A stretch of DNA of 64,000 nucleotides from Kovacikia minuta CCNUW1 (GCF_020091585.1 NZ_CP083583.1:248001-312000); one strand, 5' to 3'; shown: positions 1 to 10,915, counted from the stretch's first letter. Made by a program: numbers and translations. The notes: generated by a model from the sequence alone, not told the origin.

Positions 1-2438
1 TTGACACCCGCTTGAATCGCCACTCCAGCGACTCCTAAAGCCGCCCGATCGTCTCCCACTGCGGTTTGGCAAGCTGTTAGGGCGAGTAAATCGATCGCTT
101 CTGGTTGCCGATTAGACCGACGAATCAACCGATCTAACTCTGTAATCGTTAGTTTCTGGCGATCGCCCGTGACCAGAAAGGTATCGGCTGGATCGGTGCC
201 AAATTGGGCATGGGTCGCGATGTGCAGAACTGGAAACAAGGTCTGACTGAGGGATTGCCCCAGACGGTTACGGGAAAACTCCTGATCGAGCAAGACCTGG
301 CTTTTGGGTAAGCGCTCCTGAACTTTTTGTAGTTCTACCTGAACGTTCGGCAAAGCTGGAAAGTATTGTCCATCGACGGTTACGCTCTGGGTTAGCCCCA
401 TTGCCAGCGATTTTGCGTGGTTCCGATCGGATATTCGTAAATCGGTCAGCGACAGACTTGGAGAGGTCACTACCGCATAGCGTTGTACCAGAAATTGCTG
501 ACCGTCGTGTAACGCTGCCATTGGCACAGTTCGCAAAATGCCATCGTGAATAAAGACCAGCGTCCGAATTCCTGCCTGTTCTAGCGCGATCGCAAACGGT
601 TGCACAATCCATTCATACAGTTTTTGTGCCCGTTCCGGTGTGTAGGCATCGTAGTAGCGTTCCAGGTCGCGACGGTACTGGTTCACTTCCTGGCGCAGGG
701 TTGCAGCATCCACCGGAATAACATTCCATTGTTGAGTCCCATTCGGGAAGCTCACGACAATCACCGTGCGATCGCTCAAAATAATACTATTCACCACTGC
801 CGTCGATGTCATTGCCCTGGCAACATCACTGGCTTTAGACAAAGGGGTTGGAAGCACACAATCACTGCCAAAGTAATTCTGCAACTCCGCTAATCGCAGG
901 GAATCTGTCATTTTGAGAATGGCATCAAACTGATTTACTTCAGTTTTTGGATTCTGAATTTTTTCAGATTGACGGTTCTTTTTCTGATCTTTTGCCTTTT
1001 CTGCTAAATCGACTTGCAATGCAATTGCCTCGCGGTAAATCGGCTCGATCGCATCCCGAAAGTCAAATTGCACCTCCGGATTTGTTGTTAACAAATCACT
1101 GCGAATCGGTTCCAGAGTAGCAATTGCCTGGTTGTACTGGGCAATTGCCGCGGTTGTTCGCGCTTGCGCCTTAAGAATGCGCCCTGCTTGCCATTCCCAT
1201 AAATAGCGGCTATCCGGTTCTTGCTCGGCTGCCTGGAGAGCGCTCTGAGTTGTCGTCAGGGCATGAGCCATATCCCCCTGACATTCGTAGATTTGCCCCA
1301 GTTCTCCTAAGGCAAAGGATTCTGCTCGTCGATCGCGGAGGGCTTGGGCAATGCTAACCGCTTGTTGGAGTAACGGTTCCAGTGAGAGAACGGCCCTTTG
1401 TGCCGATGAACACTGAAATCGAGTTGTTTTCTCACCCTGGCGTAGTTGGGTAGACAGGTGTGCCAGATCGAGCATGGCATAGACCCGGTAACGGCTGAGG
1501 GGCAGTTGCTCCAGCAAGGAAGTTACCTGTTGGATAGTCTCTTCAGCCGCTGATCTAGATTGCATACGGATGGAAAGCTTTCCAAGTAAGGAGCGCACTT
1601 GAGCATTGCGATCGCCGATTTGGCGGGCAAGTTGTAAGCTCTGATCGAAGGACTCGATCGCCTGCGTTGCAAATGTTTGTTGGCGCTGGCGAAATTTAGC
1701 AACGGCAATTTTGTCTTCCCGTTGGGCGACAGACCCGGCACGTCGATCGTTGACCTCAGCCAGACGGCTGTAAACATTTCCCAAGGCATTTAGAGCGGCA
1801 ATTTGGTCAGGGATACGATCGCTTTTTTTTGCCAGTTCCAGGCTGCTGTTTAACCACCCTAGCGCAGTCTGATAATCCCCCAGGAGGCGATAGGCATCTC
1901 CCAAACTACCAAGAGCCGCCGTTTCAATGACGTTACTCCGGCTGCTGCGGGCAAGGTGCAGCGCACTATCATCGTCACACTGATTGGTCGCATCGGGGTG
2001 ACACAGAAGTGCGATCGCTTTCCGGAGTTGTCCATCGCGGCTATAGGCTTGTGCCTGTTCAACCAAAATCCGGACAGTTTCCGCCTGGTTTCCCTGTTGG
2101 CGATAAAGGGTCAGCAACGCTTGCCAATAGTTAATCTCCACCTCGCTCTGGCCCAACTGTTGATATGCCCGTGCCAGGTTTTCTAACACGATCGCAGTGT
2201 TGGTGCGATCGCCCACTTTACGGTACTGCTCCAAAGCGATAGTCCAGAGGGAAATTGCTGCCCGGTAATCCCCTGTCTGATAGCGATCAATCCCCTGCTG
2301 CACCTGCTGAGCTGGGCGCAAGACGGGTTGCTGCTGACTGAGCGCGATCGATTGATGCAATCCAATCCAGAGCAAGAATCCAATCAAACACCATTGGAAC
2401 TGTCGGTATAGATTGCAGCGGTGACTACGCTTTGACAT
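1..2438 (-). CDS. CHAT-domain protein with TPR-like repeats (3' end beyond window)
   Basis: The frame is open from an ATG at 2438 down to base 1, so the C-terminus lies outside the window. An N-terminal hydrophobic stretch (about residues 14-30) looks like a signal or anchor. Residues about 40-430 form helical TPR-like repeats, for example around GSLGDAYRLLGDYQTAL. The C-terminal part is a CHAT (caspase-like) domain with the expected catalytic His in LHIATHAQF (about residue 741) and Cys in LLALTACQTA (about residue 790). In cyanobacteria such proteins often sit next to haemagglutinin/two-partner-secretion genes, and one diverges here. A protease or scaffold role at the envelope is inferred; the substrate is unknown. 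Confidence 0.9.
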   Translation of the reverse strand, partial: MSKRSHRCNLYRQFQWCLIGFLLWIGLHQSIALSQQQPVLRPAQQVQQGIDRYQTGDYRAAISLWTIALEQYRKVGDRTNTAIVLENLARAYQQLGQSEVEINYWQALLTLYRQQGNQAETVRILVEQAQAYSRDGQLRKAIALLCHPDATNQCDDDSALHLARSSRSNVIETAALGSLGDAYRLLGDYQTALGWLNSSLELAKKSDRIPDQIAALNALGNVYSRLAEVNDRRAGSVAQREDKIAVAKFRQRQQTFATQAIESFDQSLQLARQIGDRNAQVRSLLGKLSIRMQSRSAAEETIQQVTSLLEQLPLSRYRVYAMLDLAHLSTQLRQGEKTTRFQCSSAQRAVLSLEPLLQQAVSIAQALRDRRAESFALGELGQIYECQGDMAHALTTTQSALQAAEQEPDSRYLWEWQAGRILKAQARTTAAIAQYNQAIATLEPIRSDLLTTNPEVQFDFRDAIEPIYREAIALQVDLAEKAKDQKKNRQSEKIQNPKTEVNQFDAILKMTDSLRLAELQNYFGSDCVLPTPLSKASDVARAMTSTAVVNSIILSDRTVIVVSFPNGTQQWNVIPVDAATLRQEVNQYRRDLERYYDAYTPERAQKLYEWIVQPFAIALEQAGIRTLVFIHDGILRTVPMAALHDGQQFLVQRYAVVTSPSLSLTDLRISDRNHAKSLAMGLTQSVTVDGQYFPALPNVQVELQKVQERLPKSQVLLDQEFSRNRLGQSLSQTLFPVLHIATHAQFGTDPADTFLVTGDRQKLTITELDRLIRRSNRQPEAIDLLALTACQTAVGDDRAALGVAGVAIQAGV

Positions 2439-2444
2439 AAGGAA

Positions 2445-2525
2445 TACGATTTTAGATTTTAGATTTTAGATTGCAGAAAACCTCTTCCCCACTCCCCATT
2501 CCCCATTCCCCATTCCCCATTCTCT
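2445..2525. repeat. Short tandem repeats in the divergent intergenic region
   Basis: Three direct GATTTTA-type units (about 2449-2472) are followed by four tandem copies of the 10-mer CCCCATTCCC (about 2489-2522). They lie between the divergent CHAT gene and the haemagglutinin gene, where the promoters of both must be. Unit number could vary between strains. No clear promoter boxes were recognised. Confidence 0.7.
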
Positions 2526-2624
2526 AATCAAGATTGCGGAAAGGTGCAATTTTTTATTCTTCATGTCGTCATCTAAATAGAGAACCACTATACTCTTTCA
2601 GTACAAATATTAGGTACATCGGAA

Positions 2625-5600
2625 ATGATGGCTCGGTTGCTTCAGTGGTTGGACGATCCTGGTGAACGAACGGGAACGATACCTTTACTTCTGGGAGTTG
2701 GTATTCACTTAGCGCTGATGCCATTGGGTGGGAGCGTTGCGATCGCTCAACTGACGCCGGATACCGCTTCCGATCGCAACCTGGGAACAACAGTGGAACG
2801 ATCGACGGGGGGAACCGATCGAATTACGGGCGGAGCCAGACGGGGAGCGAACCTGTTCCATAGCTTTTCAGAGTTCAATATTAACCTGGGGCAGCGGGTG
2901 TATTTTGCCAATCCAACCGGAGTGGAAAATATCCTCAGTCGGGTTACAGGGCAAAATGCTTCCACTATTTTGGGGACGCTAGGGGTGGAAGGGGGAGCCA
3001 ATCTGTTTCTGCTGAATCCCAATGGTATTCTGTTTGGCCCCCATGCCCAACTGGATATTCGGGGTTCCTTTGTTGCCAGTACAGCCAGCAGCTTTAAGTT
3101 TGCGGATGGCACAGAGTTTAGTGCAACGAATCCTCACTCCCCACCATTATTAGCAATCAACCTGACTCCAGGGTTGCAGTATGGCTCGATTCGACCAGGA
3201 AGCACGATCGTCAATCGGGGTAACTTGAGCGCCGGACAGAATTTGACCCTGGTGGGCGATCGACTGGACCTGCAAGGGCAGTTACAGGCTGGACGGGATT
3301 TAACTTTACAGGCACAGGATAGGGTACAAATTCGAGATACGGCGATCGTTCCCTTTGTTGCGGCAGCGGGCAATCATTTATTGGTTCAAGGGGATCAATC
3401 GGTTGATATTTTTGCCCTTAACCATGCCAGTAGCGGATTTTGGTCAGGCCGTGATCTGGTGTTGCGATCGAACAATCCCATTGTTGGAGATGCCCATTTT
3501 TATGCCGGGAGAAACCTGCATGTGCAGCGATTGGATGGCACTCCCGGCAATTTACTCAGCCCCCATGATCCGGTGATTCTGGCAATTGGGAATGTGTCGT
3601 TGGGCGATTATTTTGGTGCCTCGTTGCATATCCTGGCGGGGGGAAGTGTGACTCTGGGCAATGTGACGATCGACAGCACCGGGGAAACGACAACGACGAT
3701 CAATCCCAACAATACAACGCCCTTTAACACCACCAAAACATTCGCAGATTTGGCAACGGTTGTGTTAACGGACTACCAACCCATTTACAGCCGCGATGGA
3801 TCAGTCCAGGCTGTGGTGCCCGTTGCAACGACGATGACGATCGACGGCAGTAACCAGGCAACGCTGGATGTCCGGGCAGGGGTCGATTGGGCGCAGTTAG
3901 GCGGCTTGCCCACCAGTCCCACAAATTTAGGAACAGTCATCCCCGAACCTGAGGATGTTGGAGTTCCTAAACGGGCAGATATTACCGTAACTGGAAATAT
4001 CCGGGTCAACCAACCCGATGGATTGGTGCTGCTAACCAATCAGTTTTATCCAAATCGATTGGAGGGAACGATCGAGACTCAAGGAATTGATACCAGCACA
4101 AACATTTCAGAAGCAAATGGAGGTGATATTCGGCTCTACGGGCGAGGGGATGTTATTCTTGGCAATCCATATAGCTATAGTCAATACGGTTTTTTTGTAG
4201 ACGCATCCTCGAACGCGTTTACAGGCAATGCAGGCAACGGCGGGACAATCTCTTTATCCTCCTACCTGGGTGCTATCTCCTCATACATGCCATTGTATTC
4301 AACCTCGTACTCATATTCTGGCGAGGCACATAATGGCGGAATGATTTCCCTTACCACGAACTCCGGTGATATTAACATCATAAACTCATCCTTATACTCG
4401 ATCGCACAATCTTACCTGGGTACTACGACGGGGCGAGGGGGGGACATTTTTTTTGCCACAAACTCTGGCAATATCGCAATTACAATGTCGTACTTAAACT
4501 CATACTCGCAGGCTTACTCAGGTATAGCAGGTCGAGGGGGTAACATTTCCTTCGCCACAAATTCTGGCAATATTGCAATCACCACCAATTCATCTTTGAG
4601 TTCGACCTCATACTCGTACTTGAGTAGATCAGACCGTGGAGGCGATATTTCCCTCACCACAAACTCCGGTAATATTGTGCTCACGGACGCGTTCTTGGGT
4701 TCGAGTTCAAGTACATCAGGCAGTGGGGGCGACATTTTGCTTACCACTAACTCTGGTAATATTGTGCTCAGTTTTTCCGGTCTATACTCAGGTTCATTTA
4801 CAACGGACATCGGGGGAGATATTTTTCTCACTACGAACTCCGGTGATATTTCGTTTGTTTGGTCAAGCACCTACTCAGGTTCAGGTACAACGGGGACTGG
4901 AGGCAATATTTCCTTCACCACGGACTCCGGTGATATTTCGCTCATTTCCTCCTCCTCGGATTCAAGCTCCTACTCAAGCTCAAATGCAACGGGCACCGGG
5001 GGCAATATTTCCTTCACCACGAACTCCGGTGATATTTCGCTGACCAATTCAGGTTTCTCCTCCTACTCGTTCGTCTATGGAGGGGATGCCGCAGGTAATG
5101 GAGGTGATATTTCCATTACCACGAACTTCGGTAACATCTTGCTGACAAATTCAAATTTGTTCTCGTTCTCACTCGCGCGGGGAGGTCACACGGCAGGGAA
5201 TGGAGGTGACATTTCGCTCATGACTACCTCTGGTAATATCATCGGCTCTGCCAGTTCTTTAGCTTCTTTTGCCGTATCAACAGACAGTTCAAGCACCAGT
5301 GGTGATGGGGGGAATGTTACATTAACCGCAAAAAATCAGATTAGCGGTCTAGACGTTTTCACCCAATCCTCATCTGAAACAGCAGGTGAAGTGAACATCG
5401 TTGGAACGGGTGATTTGAAGCTCTCAGAGCTTGAAGTTAGCACAAGTAAGACGGTTGCTATTAAAGTTCCAATTGCTAACGAAATAATCACCTTTACTCC
5501 CGGTGAAAGGGGGCGATCGGGAGCAGTCACCATTATCGGGGCAGGCAATCTTACCTTTGACGGTACCTTGATTCAGAGTACGGCTCAGGGCATTGATCCA

Positions 5601-7458
5601 GCCGGAGATGTGCAGATTACCAGTCCCGGTGTGGTCACATTTAACAACAGTCAAATCATCAGCAATACGAACAGCAGCGGGCAGGCAGGCAGTATTGGCG
5701 TGACCGCTGGAGAAGGCATTACCCTAACCAATAACAGCCAGATTTCTGCCCGTACCAGTAATGTTGGTTCTGCGGGAGATATCACCCTGAATGCGCCCAT
5801 CCTCACCGTTGCCGGAAACGCTCAAGTTTTAGCGGAGACTGCGGGGAGTGGGCAGGGGGGCAGCATTCTTGTGAATGCGCCGATCGCGGTAAATTTAACG
5901 CGGGTGCGGGACTTTTCTCCCGTCCTCTCGGTGGAAGCCAGCGATGCAGGCAAAGCCGGAAATATTGTGATCAACACCCCCAGCCTCACCCTGGCGGATC
6001 TGGCTCGGATCACCGCCACTTCCACGGCGACGGCAACCAATCCAGCAGGCGGCGGCAGTATTACCCTCAATGCCTCAAACCTCTATTTAGCAGGCATTGT
6101 GGGGGTGTTTGCCGAAACCCAGGGACAGACTCCTGCGGGCAGCTTAACCCTGAATCCCTACGCCAACCAATCCGACTTGAACGTTGTCCTGGCTGCGGGT
6201 TCTCGAATTTCGGCTTCTACCTTTGCCAGTGGGAATGGGGGAGATCTGCGGCTGGCGGCACCCCGATCGATGACCCTGGCTGGCCCCGGACAACTTGCCG
6301 TCGAAACCAGTGGCATGGGCAACGCCGGAAATATCACACTCACCACTGAGCAACTGATTTTGCAAGATGGGATTGAGATTTCTGCTTCTACGTCTGGCAG
6401 TGGTAAAGCGGGGGATATCGCTATTCATGCCAATGGCTTCACCATCAGCCAGGGGGCAAGGGTTTCCACCAATACGACCAGCACAGGACAGGCAGGGAAC
6501 ATCACCGTCACTGTGCCCGAACAAATTACGCTGACAGGGCAGGGAACCGGGTTATTTGCCAGCACAACTTCCGGTTCAACGGGTAACGGTGGCAACATTA
6601 TCATCGACCCCCAATACCTGCTGATTGAAGCAGGAGCCGCGATCGCCGTTGATAGCCAGGGTACTGGTCAGGGCGGCAACATTACGATTCAAAGTAACCG
6701 TCTGGAATTGCGGGACTCCGGCTCGATTACGGCTCAAACTGCCAGCAATCAGGGTGGCAACATTACCCTCAATGTGCAAGACCTGCGTATTGTTACGGCA
6801 CAACAGCCTGATCTCTGCAACAGCGGGCACTGCCCAGGCGGGGGGGGATGGCGGTAACATCACCATCAATGCGCCGGGTGGGTTTATCGTCGCAGTGCCC
6901 CAGGAAAACAGCGACATTACTGCGAATGCCTTCACCGGGCGGGGAGGCAATGTTCAAGTTACAGCTCAGGGCATCTTTGGACTTCAGTTTCGCCCCCGGT
7001 TGACGCCTTTCAGCGATATCACTGCCAGTTCCGAGTTTGGGTTTGATGGAGTCGTCACCCTTGATATTCCCAACATCGACCCCAGCCGGGGATTGGCGGA
7101 GTTACCCAGCGGGTTGGTGGATGCATCAAATTTGATTGCTCAACAATGCGCAGGTCGGAGAGATCCGTCAGCAGCCAGCTCTTTTTACATTTTTGGACGG
7201 GGCGGCATTCCCTATCGTCCTGGAGATTTACCGTCTCCCCAATTCTCTACAGGTGATGTGCGTCCAGTTACCGATAATGGGGAACAGCAATCCCCTCCAG
7301 CTCTGTCAACGACAGTTGAACCGCAACGATCGCCCACCCAAATTATTGAAGCGACGGATTGGGTAATTGATCAACAGGGAATGGTGGCTCTGGTTGCCCA
7401 AACCCCAACTCAGCCATTGCCACATCTGCCAGAATGTCCGCCTGTACCCAGCAGGTGA
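2625..7458 (+). pseudogene. Filamentous-haemagglutinin-type secreted protein, frameshifted
   Basis: Starts with a signal peptide that ends near residue 41 (AIAQ), followed by a two-partner-secretion (haemagglutination activity) domain at about residues 50-180, with the motifs FHSFSEFNI and LNPNGILFG. Residues about 570-870 are some eleven imperfect beta-helix repeats of the type GGDISLTTNSGNI. The first frame ends at 6857, but the family-typical C-terminus (GRGGNVQVTAQGIFG, then FYIFGRGGIP) continues in the +1 frame to 7458. Reading NVQDL in frame 1 and then LLRHNSLISA in frame 2 places one extra base near 6787-6790, upstream of the G8 tract at 6840-6847, which reads correctly in frame 2. Total length is 1611 codons plus one base. 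The first ORF alone could still be exported. The partner TpsB is not in the window. Confidence 0.85.
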
Positions 7459-7928
7459 TAGGTGTTAGGTGTCAGGTGTCAGGGGGGAAGTAGCCAATGG
7501 GATGACTTGCACTTTCCCGCAACCGATCGTTCAGCTTGTCTACTAATCAATTTTGTGTTCAGGCTGAATGAATTGCGATCGTTCTTCCCTTACGCTGGAG
7601 ATCAAAGCTAGCTATCTAGCTGACTAACAAAACTTGTTTGCCCTCACCCCCACTGCTCTCCCGGAGCGGGAGAGGGGAACATAAAGTCCAGTTCCCACTC
7701 CCAGTTGGGAGAGGGTTAGGGTGAGGGCGGTTCGGGCAATTGGAACTTTAAACTCAGTCCTCATATAGCAGTCCTGAATCATTTGTGAAAAAGGAGAGTT
7801 GTGAAAGTCTTTCCCTCCGGGAAAGCCCTTTCACAATTCAAATAGGATCGCTATATAAATCGATATCAGTTCTCAGCACTTTGCCCCATCAACTCTAAGG
7901 GAGCGGTTCCCCCGGAAAGAAATTGAAC
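7459..7928. repeat. Repeat-filled spacer with two palindromic elements
   Basis: No gene is seen. A GGTGTCAGGTGTCAGG tract at about 7467-7485 recurs near 13216 and, inverted, near 52078. At 7640-7730 lies a palindrome bounded by CCCTCACCCC and GGGTGAGGG with internal GGGAGAGG hairpins; a relative is at 44360-44456. At 7764-7855 is a second, MITE-like element, listed separately. Confidence 0.7.
7764..7855. repeat. 92-bp palindromic MITE-like element with TATAGC ends
   Basis: The ends are inverted: TATAGCAGTCCT at the left and AGGATCGCTATA at the right. Inside, TTGTGAAA and TTTCACAA pair, and a second stem is formed by CTTTCCC and GGGAAAG. The whole element could fold into one long cruciform or hairpin between the haemagglutinin gene and the response regulator. 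No target duplication was identified. Confidence 0.6.
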
Positions 7929-8597
7929 ATGCATCAATCCCTATCTCCAAAGTCAACCTTTTTATTGGTTGATGATCACGAATCGGTATTACATGGAACG
8001 CTAGATGCCCTAAGGCAGGCGTATCCAGAGGCGGAAATTATTGTTGCTCAAACCTTTCAGGATGCACTCCAGCGGGCAATGCAAACGCGACTTGATCTCG
8101 TTGTGGTGGATGTGGTTATCCCAGAGTTATCTGGAAAAATAGCGCAAGCACATGCAGGATTGCAACTGCTGGAAATTTTGATGGAACGCTATCCGAAACT
8201 CAATATTGTGGTGCAGAGTAGTCATATTCGCATATTGGTATGGCTCAAGCCAGCGATCGATGATCACAAGGGTGGGTTTACTGTAGTGGATAAAAGCCAA
8301 CCGATTCAGGAAATGCTGATTATGGTGAATTGGGCACTCCAACAACGTACCTACACACCCAGGGAAATTCGGAATGGGTTGCAACTCCGACCAGAATGGT
8401 TTAATGTGCTGCGACTCGCGTTTGAAGAAGGATTACAGGATGGCGCGATCGCCAGACGCATGAATGTTTCCGAAAGCAGCATCCAGCACTATTGGGCAAA
8501 GATTCGAGATGTGCTGGAAGTCTACCCAGAGGATGGCAAGAATCTTCGGGTTCAAACGCAATTGCGAGCGAAAGAAGTCGGACTGATTCATTCGTGA
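7929..8597 (+). CDS. Response regulator, receiver plus C-terminal HTH
   Basis: A 222-residue protein. Residues about 9-130 are a receiver domain with the acidic pair in FLLVDDHES, a phosphoacceptor Asp in LDLVVVDVVIPELSG and a conserved Lys in TVVDKSQP. The C-terminal 60 residues contain an HTH of the LuxR/NarL kind (DGAIARRMNVSESSIQHYWAKI). I chose ATG 7929 because GGAAAGA lies 8 bases upstream; a TTG two codons earlier is possible. No kinase is adjacent, so its partner is unknown. Likely a DNA-binding regulator. Confidence 0.85.
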   Translation: MHQSLSPKSTFLLVDDHESVLHGTLDALRQAYPEAEIIVAQTFQDALQRAMQTRLDLVVVDVVIPELSGKIAQAHAGLQLLEILMERYPKLNIVVQSSHIRILVWLKPAIDDHKGGFTVVDKSQPIQEMLIMVNWALQQRTYTPREIRNGLQLRPEWFNVLRLAFEEGLQDGAIARRMNVSESSIQHYWAKIRDVLEVYPEDGKNLRVQTQLRAKEVGLIHS

Positions 8598-8760
8598 ACA
8601 CTTCCAGATGTCATTGGTCATTGGTTGTTAGTCATTGGTTGTTAGCGATTAGTGACTGATCACTACCACCTGACACCTACCACCTGACACCTACCACCTA
8701 CCACCTACCACCTACCACCTATCACCTACCACCTGCCTACAATCTAAAATTCTCCATCTG
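8598..8760. repeat. Tandem heptamer repeat (CACCTAC) and GTCATTGGTT repeats
   Basis: Two or three GTCATTGGTTGTTAG units (about 8613-8650) are followed by roughly ten tandem CACCTAC/CACCTGA units (about 8664-8735). This is simple-sequence spacer between the response regulator and a lipoprotein gene. Confidence 0.75.
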
Positions 8761-8887
8761 AAATGGAATCATTTGCGCTTTCCCGCAAGGTAGGGTTAGG
8801 GGAAGTTCCCTGGAATCTCATGGTTGTTCCCAATATTGTGAAAGCAAGTTGAATTTGGAACGAAAACAATTTCCAGGAGCCACTATT

Positions 8888-9523
8888 ATGCAAAAAAGAG
8901 CAATCGTATCTTTAATCCTAACAACAGTTGCCATCACGCTATCTGGTTGCAGCAATTCTAAAGCAGCTAACAAGGATAACTTTACTAAACTCCTAAACCA
9001 ATATGTCACTAACAATCCCTACAAGGTAGGCGAAGGCATGTTCGGATCTTACCAATGCATAATCGAACTTTTTGAAATACCACAGGAGGGCTATGTGACT
9101 GATGGCATGGCATCTTTGGGGAGTTATGAAGTACTCAAAAATGCTGGCATATTAACGAGCAAAGTGGTTAAAGAACAAGATAGTGGTTGGGGACGCAAAA
9201 CAACTGTTGTTCAATATGAACTTTCAGATAAAGGTCGGCAGATTGCTAAACAGAAAACTGGCAATAGCTATTTTTTGCCCTACTGCAAAGTTGCATTTAA
9301 GGAAGTAAAATCTTTCACTGAACCTGCTGATGCCTTTGGTGCGAAAGTTTCTCAGGTTAATTATACCTATGTGATTGAGAAAGTAGATGATTGGGTCAAT
9401 CATCCGGAAATCTTACAGAAATACCCGACGGTAAAACGGGTTTTAGACTCTGTTGGTCAGCCTAAAGAGGGCCAAAAGACTTTAGTTTTAACCAATGAAG
9501 GATGGTCAACGGGCGAGAAATAA
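8888..9523 (+). CDS. Putative lipoprotein of unknown function
   Basis: A 211-residue protein. The N-terminus is a bacterial lipoprotein signal: MQKRAIV, a hydrophobic stretch, then the lipobox LSGC with Cys21. ATG 8888 is preceded by AGGAG at a good distance; an upstream TTG in frame would bury the signal, so it was rejected. The mature part has no family that I recognise and contains mixed beta-type sequence such as VSQVNYTYVIEKVDDWV. Expected to be anchored in a membrane facing the periplasm. Confidence 0.75.
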   Translation: MQKRAIVSLILTTVAITLSGCSNSKAANKDNFTKLLNQYVTNNPYKVGEGMFGSYQCIIELFEIPQEGYVTDGMASLGSYEVLKNAGILTSKVVKEQDSGWGRKTTVVQYELSDKGRQIAKQKTGNSYFLPYCKVAFKEVKSFTEPADAFGAKVSQVNYTYVIEKVDDWVNHPEILQKYPTVKRVLDSVGQPKEGQKTLVLTNEGWSTGEK

Positions 9524-9524
9524 T

Positions 9525-9641
9525 TTGGAGATCACAATTACCACACCGATTCGAGGACGGCTTATTTTTGATCAATCTGGTAATGATGATGAGGGAATCA
9601 TTATTGACAATCTGAAATTGACCGCTTTGTCAGATCAGTAA
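9525..9641 (+). other. Possible 38-codon open frame or gene remnant
   Basis: A short frame begins at TTG 9525 directly after the lipoprotein stop and encodes an LEITITTPIRGR-like beta-rich sequence ending in LTALSDQ. It could be the tail of a decayed surface protein or chance. There is no convincing ribosome site. Reported at low confidence. Confidence 0.2.
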
Positions 9642-9773
9642 GTTCTTTCAATGGGTTGATTTCCAAATCGTGGATAGTTTCTGAATTGCAGATGGCGATC
9701 GCTGCCGTTACTACCTTTGGCGCTTCATTGGATTGTTTTATTACCAAATTGGAATGTATTGCAAGAGGAAAAT

Positions 9774-9884
9774 ATGGCGAATTCGTCAAAAGAGGCTGGG
9801 TTAGTTACAGCACTGTCAACAGTAGGAATTGTGTTTGGCTAAGTTGGCTTGATCTGGTTCAACTTTTCCTTTGTGGGCTGCTGA
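9774..9884 (+). pseudogene. Possible small membrane peptide gene, interrupted by a stop
   Basis: ATG 9774 follows AGAGGAAA at ideal spacing. It encodes 22 residues (MANSSKEAGLVTALSTVGIV and two more) and then TAA at 9840. The same frame continues after the stop as VGLIWFNFSFVGC to TGA 9884, which would complete a hydrophobic segment. It may be a truncated small membrane protein or a coincidence; I do not recognise a family. Confidence 0.25.
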
Positions 9885-9931
9885 TTAGAACCGTGTTGGA
9901 TGCGGATCTGTTGCGGTTGATTGGGTAACTC

Positions 9932-10049
9932 ACATCTTGCACCATTCTCAACAAGGGTAGAGAAACCGGGTTTCTAAACCAAATATCAAGGGTTTCACGC
10001 ATTGATTCTCGCAAGAAACCCGGTTTCTGAGACTGCTGCAAGATCTCAG
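9932..10049. repeat. GGGTTTC-palindrome repeat, copy A
   Basis: About 118 bp bounded by ATCTTGC and a GCAAGAT-containing end. It contains two AGAAACCGGGTTTCT-type palindromes in inverted arrangement, with TCTCGCAAGAAACCC between them. Nearly the same sequence occurs at 11013-11116 (inverted) and 13282-13402, and half of it at 59310-59361. A non-coding dispersed element. Confidence 0.8.
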
Positions 10050-10078
10050 GTAAAAAAAAGTCGAAAAGGTTCACTAAA

Positions 10079-10915
10079 ATGATGTATCACCCTGGAGAAT
10101 CACAGTCGGCGTTAGAAAAATGGCAACTCGGCATGGATCGGTTAGCAAAATCTGAGGCAGAGCCAGCCTTGCTGGGATTAGCAATGAGCAGCATCCACGG
10201 AGCTTTAGAAGACCAATTTCGCCAGGTGTTAGCCGCTTTGCCTCAGCTCTCTACGGCAGAACGAATCAGAGTCAAAGATCGTAAAGAAGTGAATTGGCCC
10301 CAGTTACGCGATCGAATGCAGAAGTATGCGGGCTTGAGCGATCGCGATGCCAGATACATTATGCAGATGAACTCAATCCGCAACGAGGCAGCGCACGGAG
10401 GGGAGTTTAGGGGCAGCTATCAAGATGTCGCCGCTTATGCAGATTTCGTTAAAAAATGGCTGGATGTCACCGAAAAAGAGTGGCTGGATATAGCCGCAAA
10501 AGAGTGCTTGCATGCGACCGAAAATAGTTTCCTCCAGAGCAACCGCTCTTCCTCTGAAAATCGTTGTCCGCGTTGTCAGAGCATCCGCATCAAAAGCCTG
10601 GAACTGATTTACCATCGAGGTATTTCTGTGATTGAACGGGGTAGAGGTAAGGTACAAACCCGACAAACCGGCTCATCCTTACAAGCTGCGCCTCCCCAAA
10701 AAAAGAAGTACATTCCTGCGATCGGTCCCTGGGGGTTACTTCTAGGATTTTTCTTACTTCCATTTGCCGGATTCCTGATGTTGTTGTTGCTCGTCTGGTT
10801 CTACCGGGTATGGAGATTTAACAAAATTGAATACCCCCGTCTAATGAAAGAATGGTACCGGACATTTAAGTGTGAACAGTGCGCCCATACCTTTCTGCTG
10901 GAGACCTTAAGGTAA
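10079..10915 (+). CDS. HEPN-like protein with split zinc ribbon and membrane segment
   Basis: A 278-residue protein. The N-terminal 130 residues are helical and contain RNEAAH (R-x4-H), the signature of HEPN-type ribonuclease domains, inside a sentence-like motif IRNEAAHGGEFRG. Residues about 163-167 give CPRC, and a second pair CEQC lies near residue 266, together forming a possible zinc ribbon split by a hydrophobic hairpin (GPWGLLLGFFLLPFAGFLML and on) of about 25 residues. This order, soluble HEPN-like domain, half ribbon, membrane segment, half ribbon, is unusual. The function is not known; an RNase or regulatory role is only a suggestion. Confidence 0.7.
   Translation: MMYHPGESQSALEKWQLGMDRLAKSEAEPALLGLAMSSIHGALEDQFRQVLAALPQLSTAERIRVKDRKEVNWPQLRDRMQKYAGLSDRDARYIMQMNSIRNEAAHGGEFRGSYQDVAAYADFVKKWLDVTEKEWLDIAAKECLHATENSFLQSNRSSSENRCPRCQSIRIKSLELIYHRGISVIERGRGKVQTRQTGSSLQAAPPQKKKYIPAIGPWGLLLGFFLLPFAGFLMLLLLVWFYRVWRFNKIEYPRLMKEWYRTFKCEQCAHTFLLETLR

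Noticed and set aside
268-2383. Several short frames on both strands inside the CHAT-TPR gene region
   Set aside because: They are shadows of the long open minus-strand frame that runs off the left edge and has clear CHAT and TPR motifs.
6840-6847. Phase variation at the G8 tract in the haemagglutinin gene
   Set aside because: The tract reads in the correct frame with the downstream part; the shift lies about 50 bases upstream in non-repetitive sequence.
9601-9928. 62- and 90-residue frames overlapping on opposite strands
   Set aside because: Neither has a ribosome site or family features; only the small ATG 9774 frame is kept, at low confidence.
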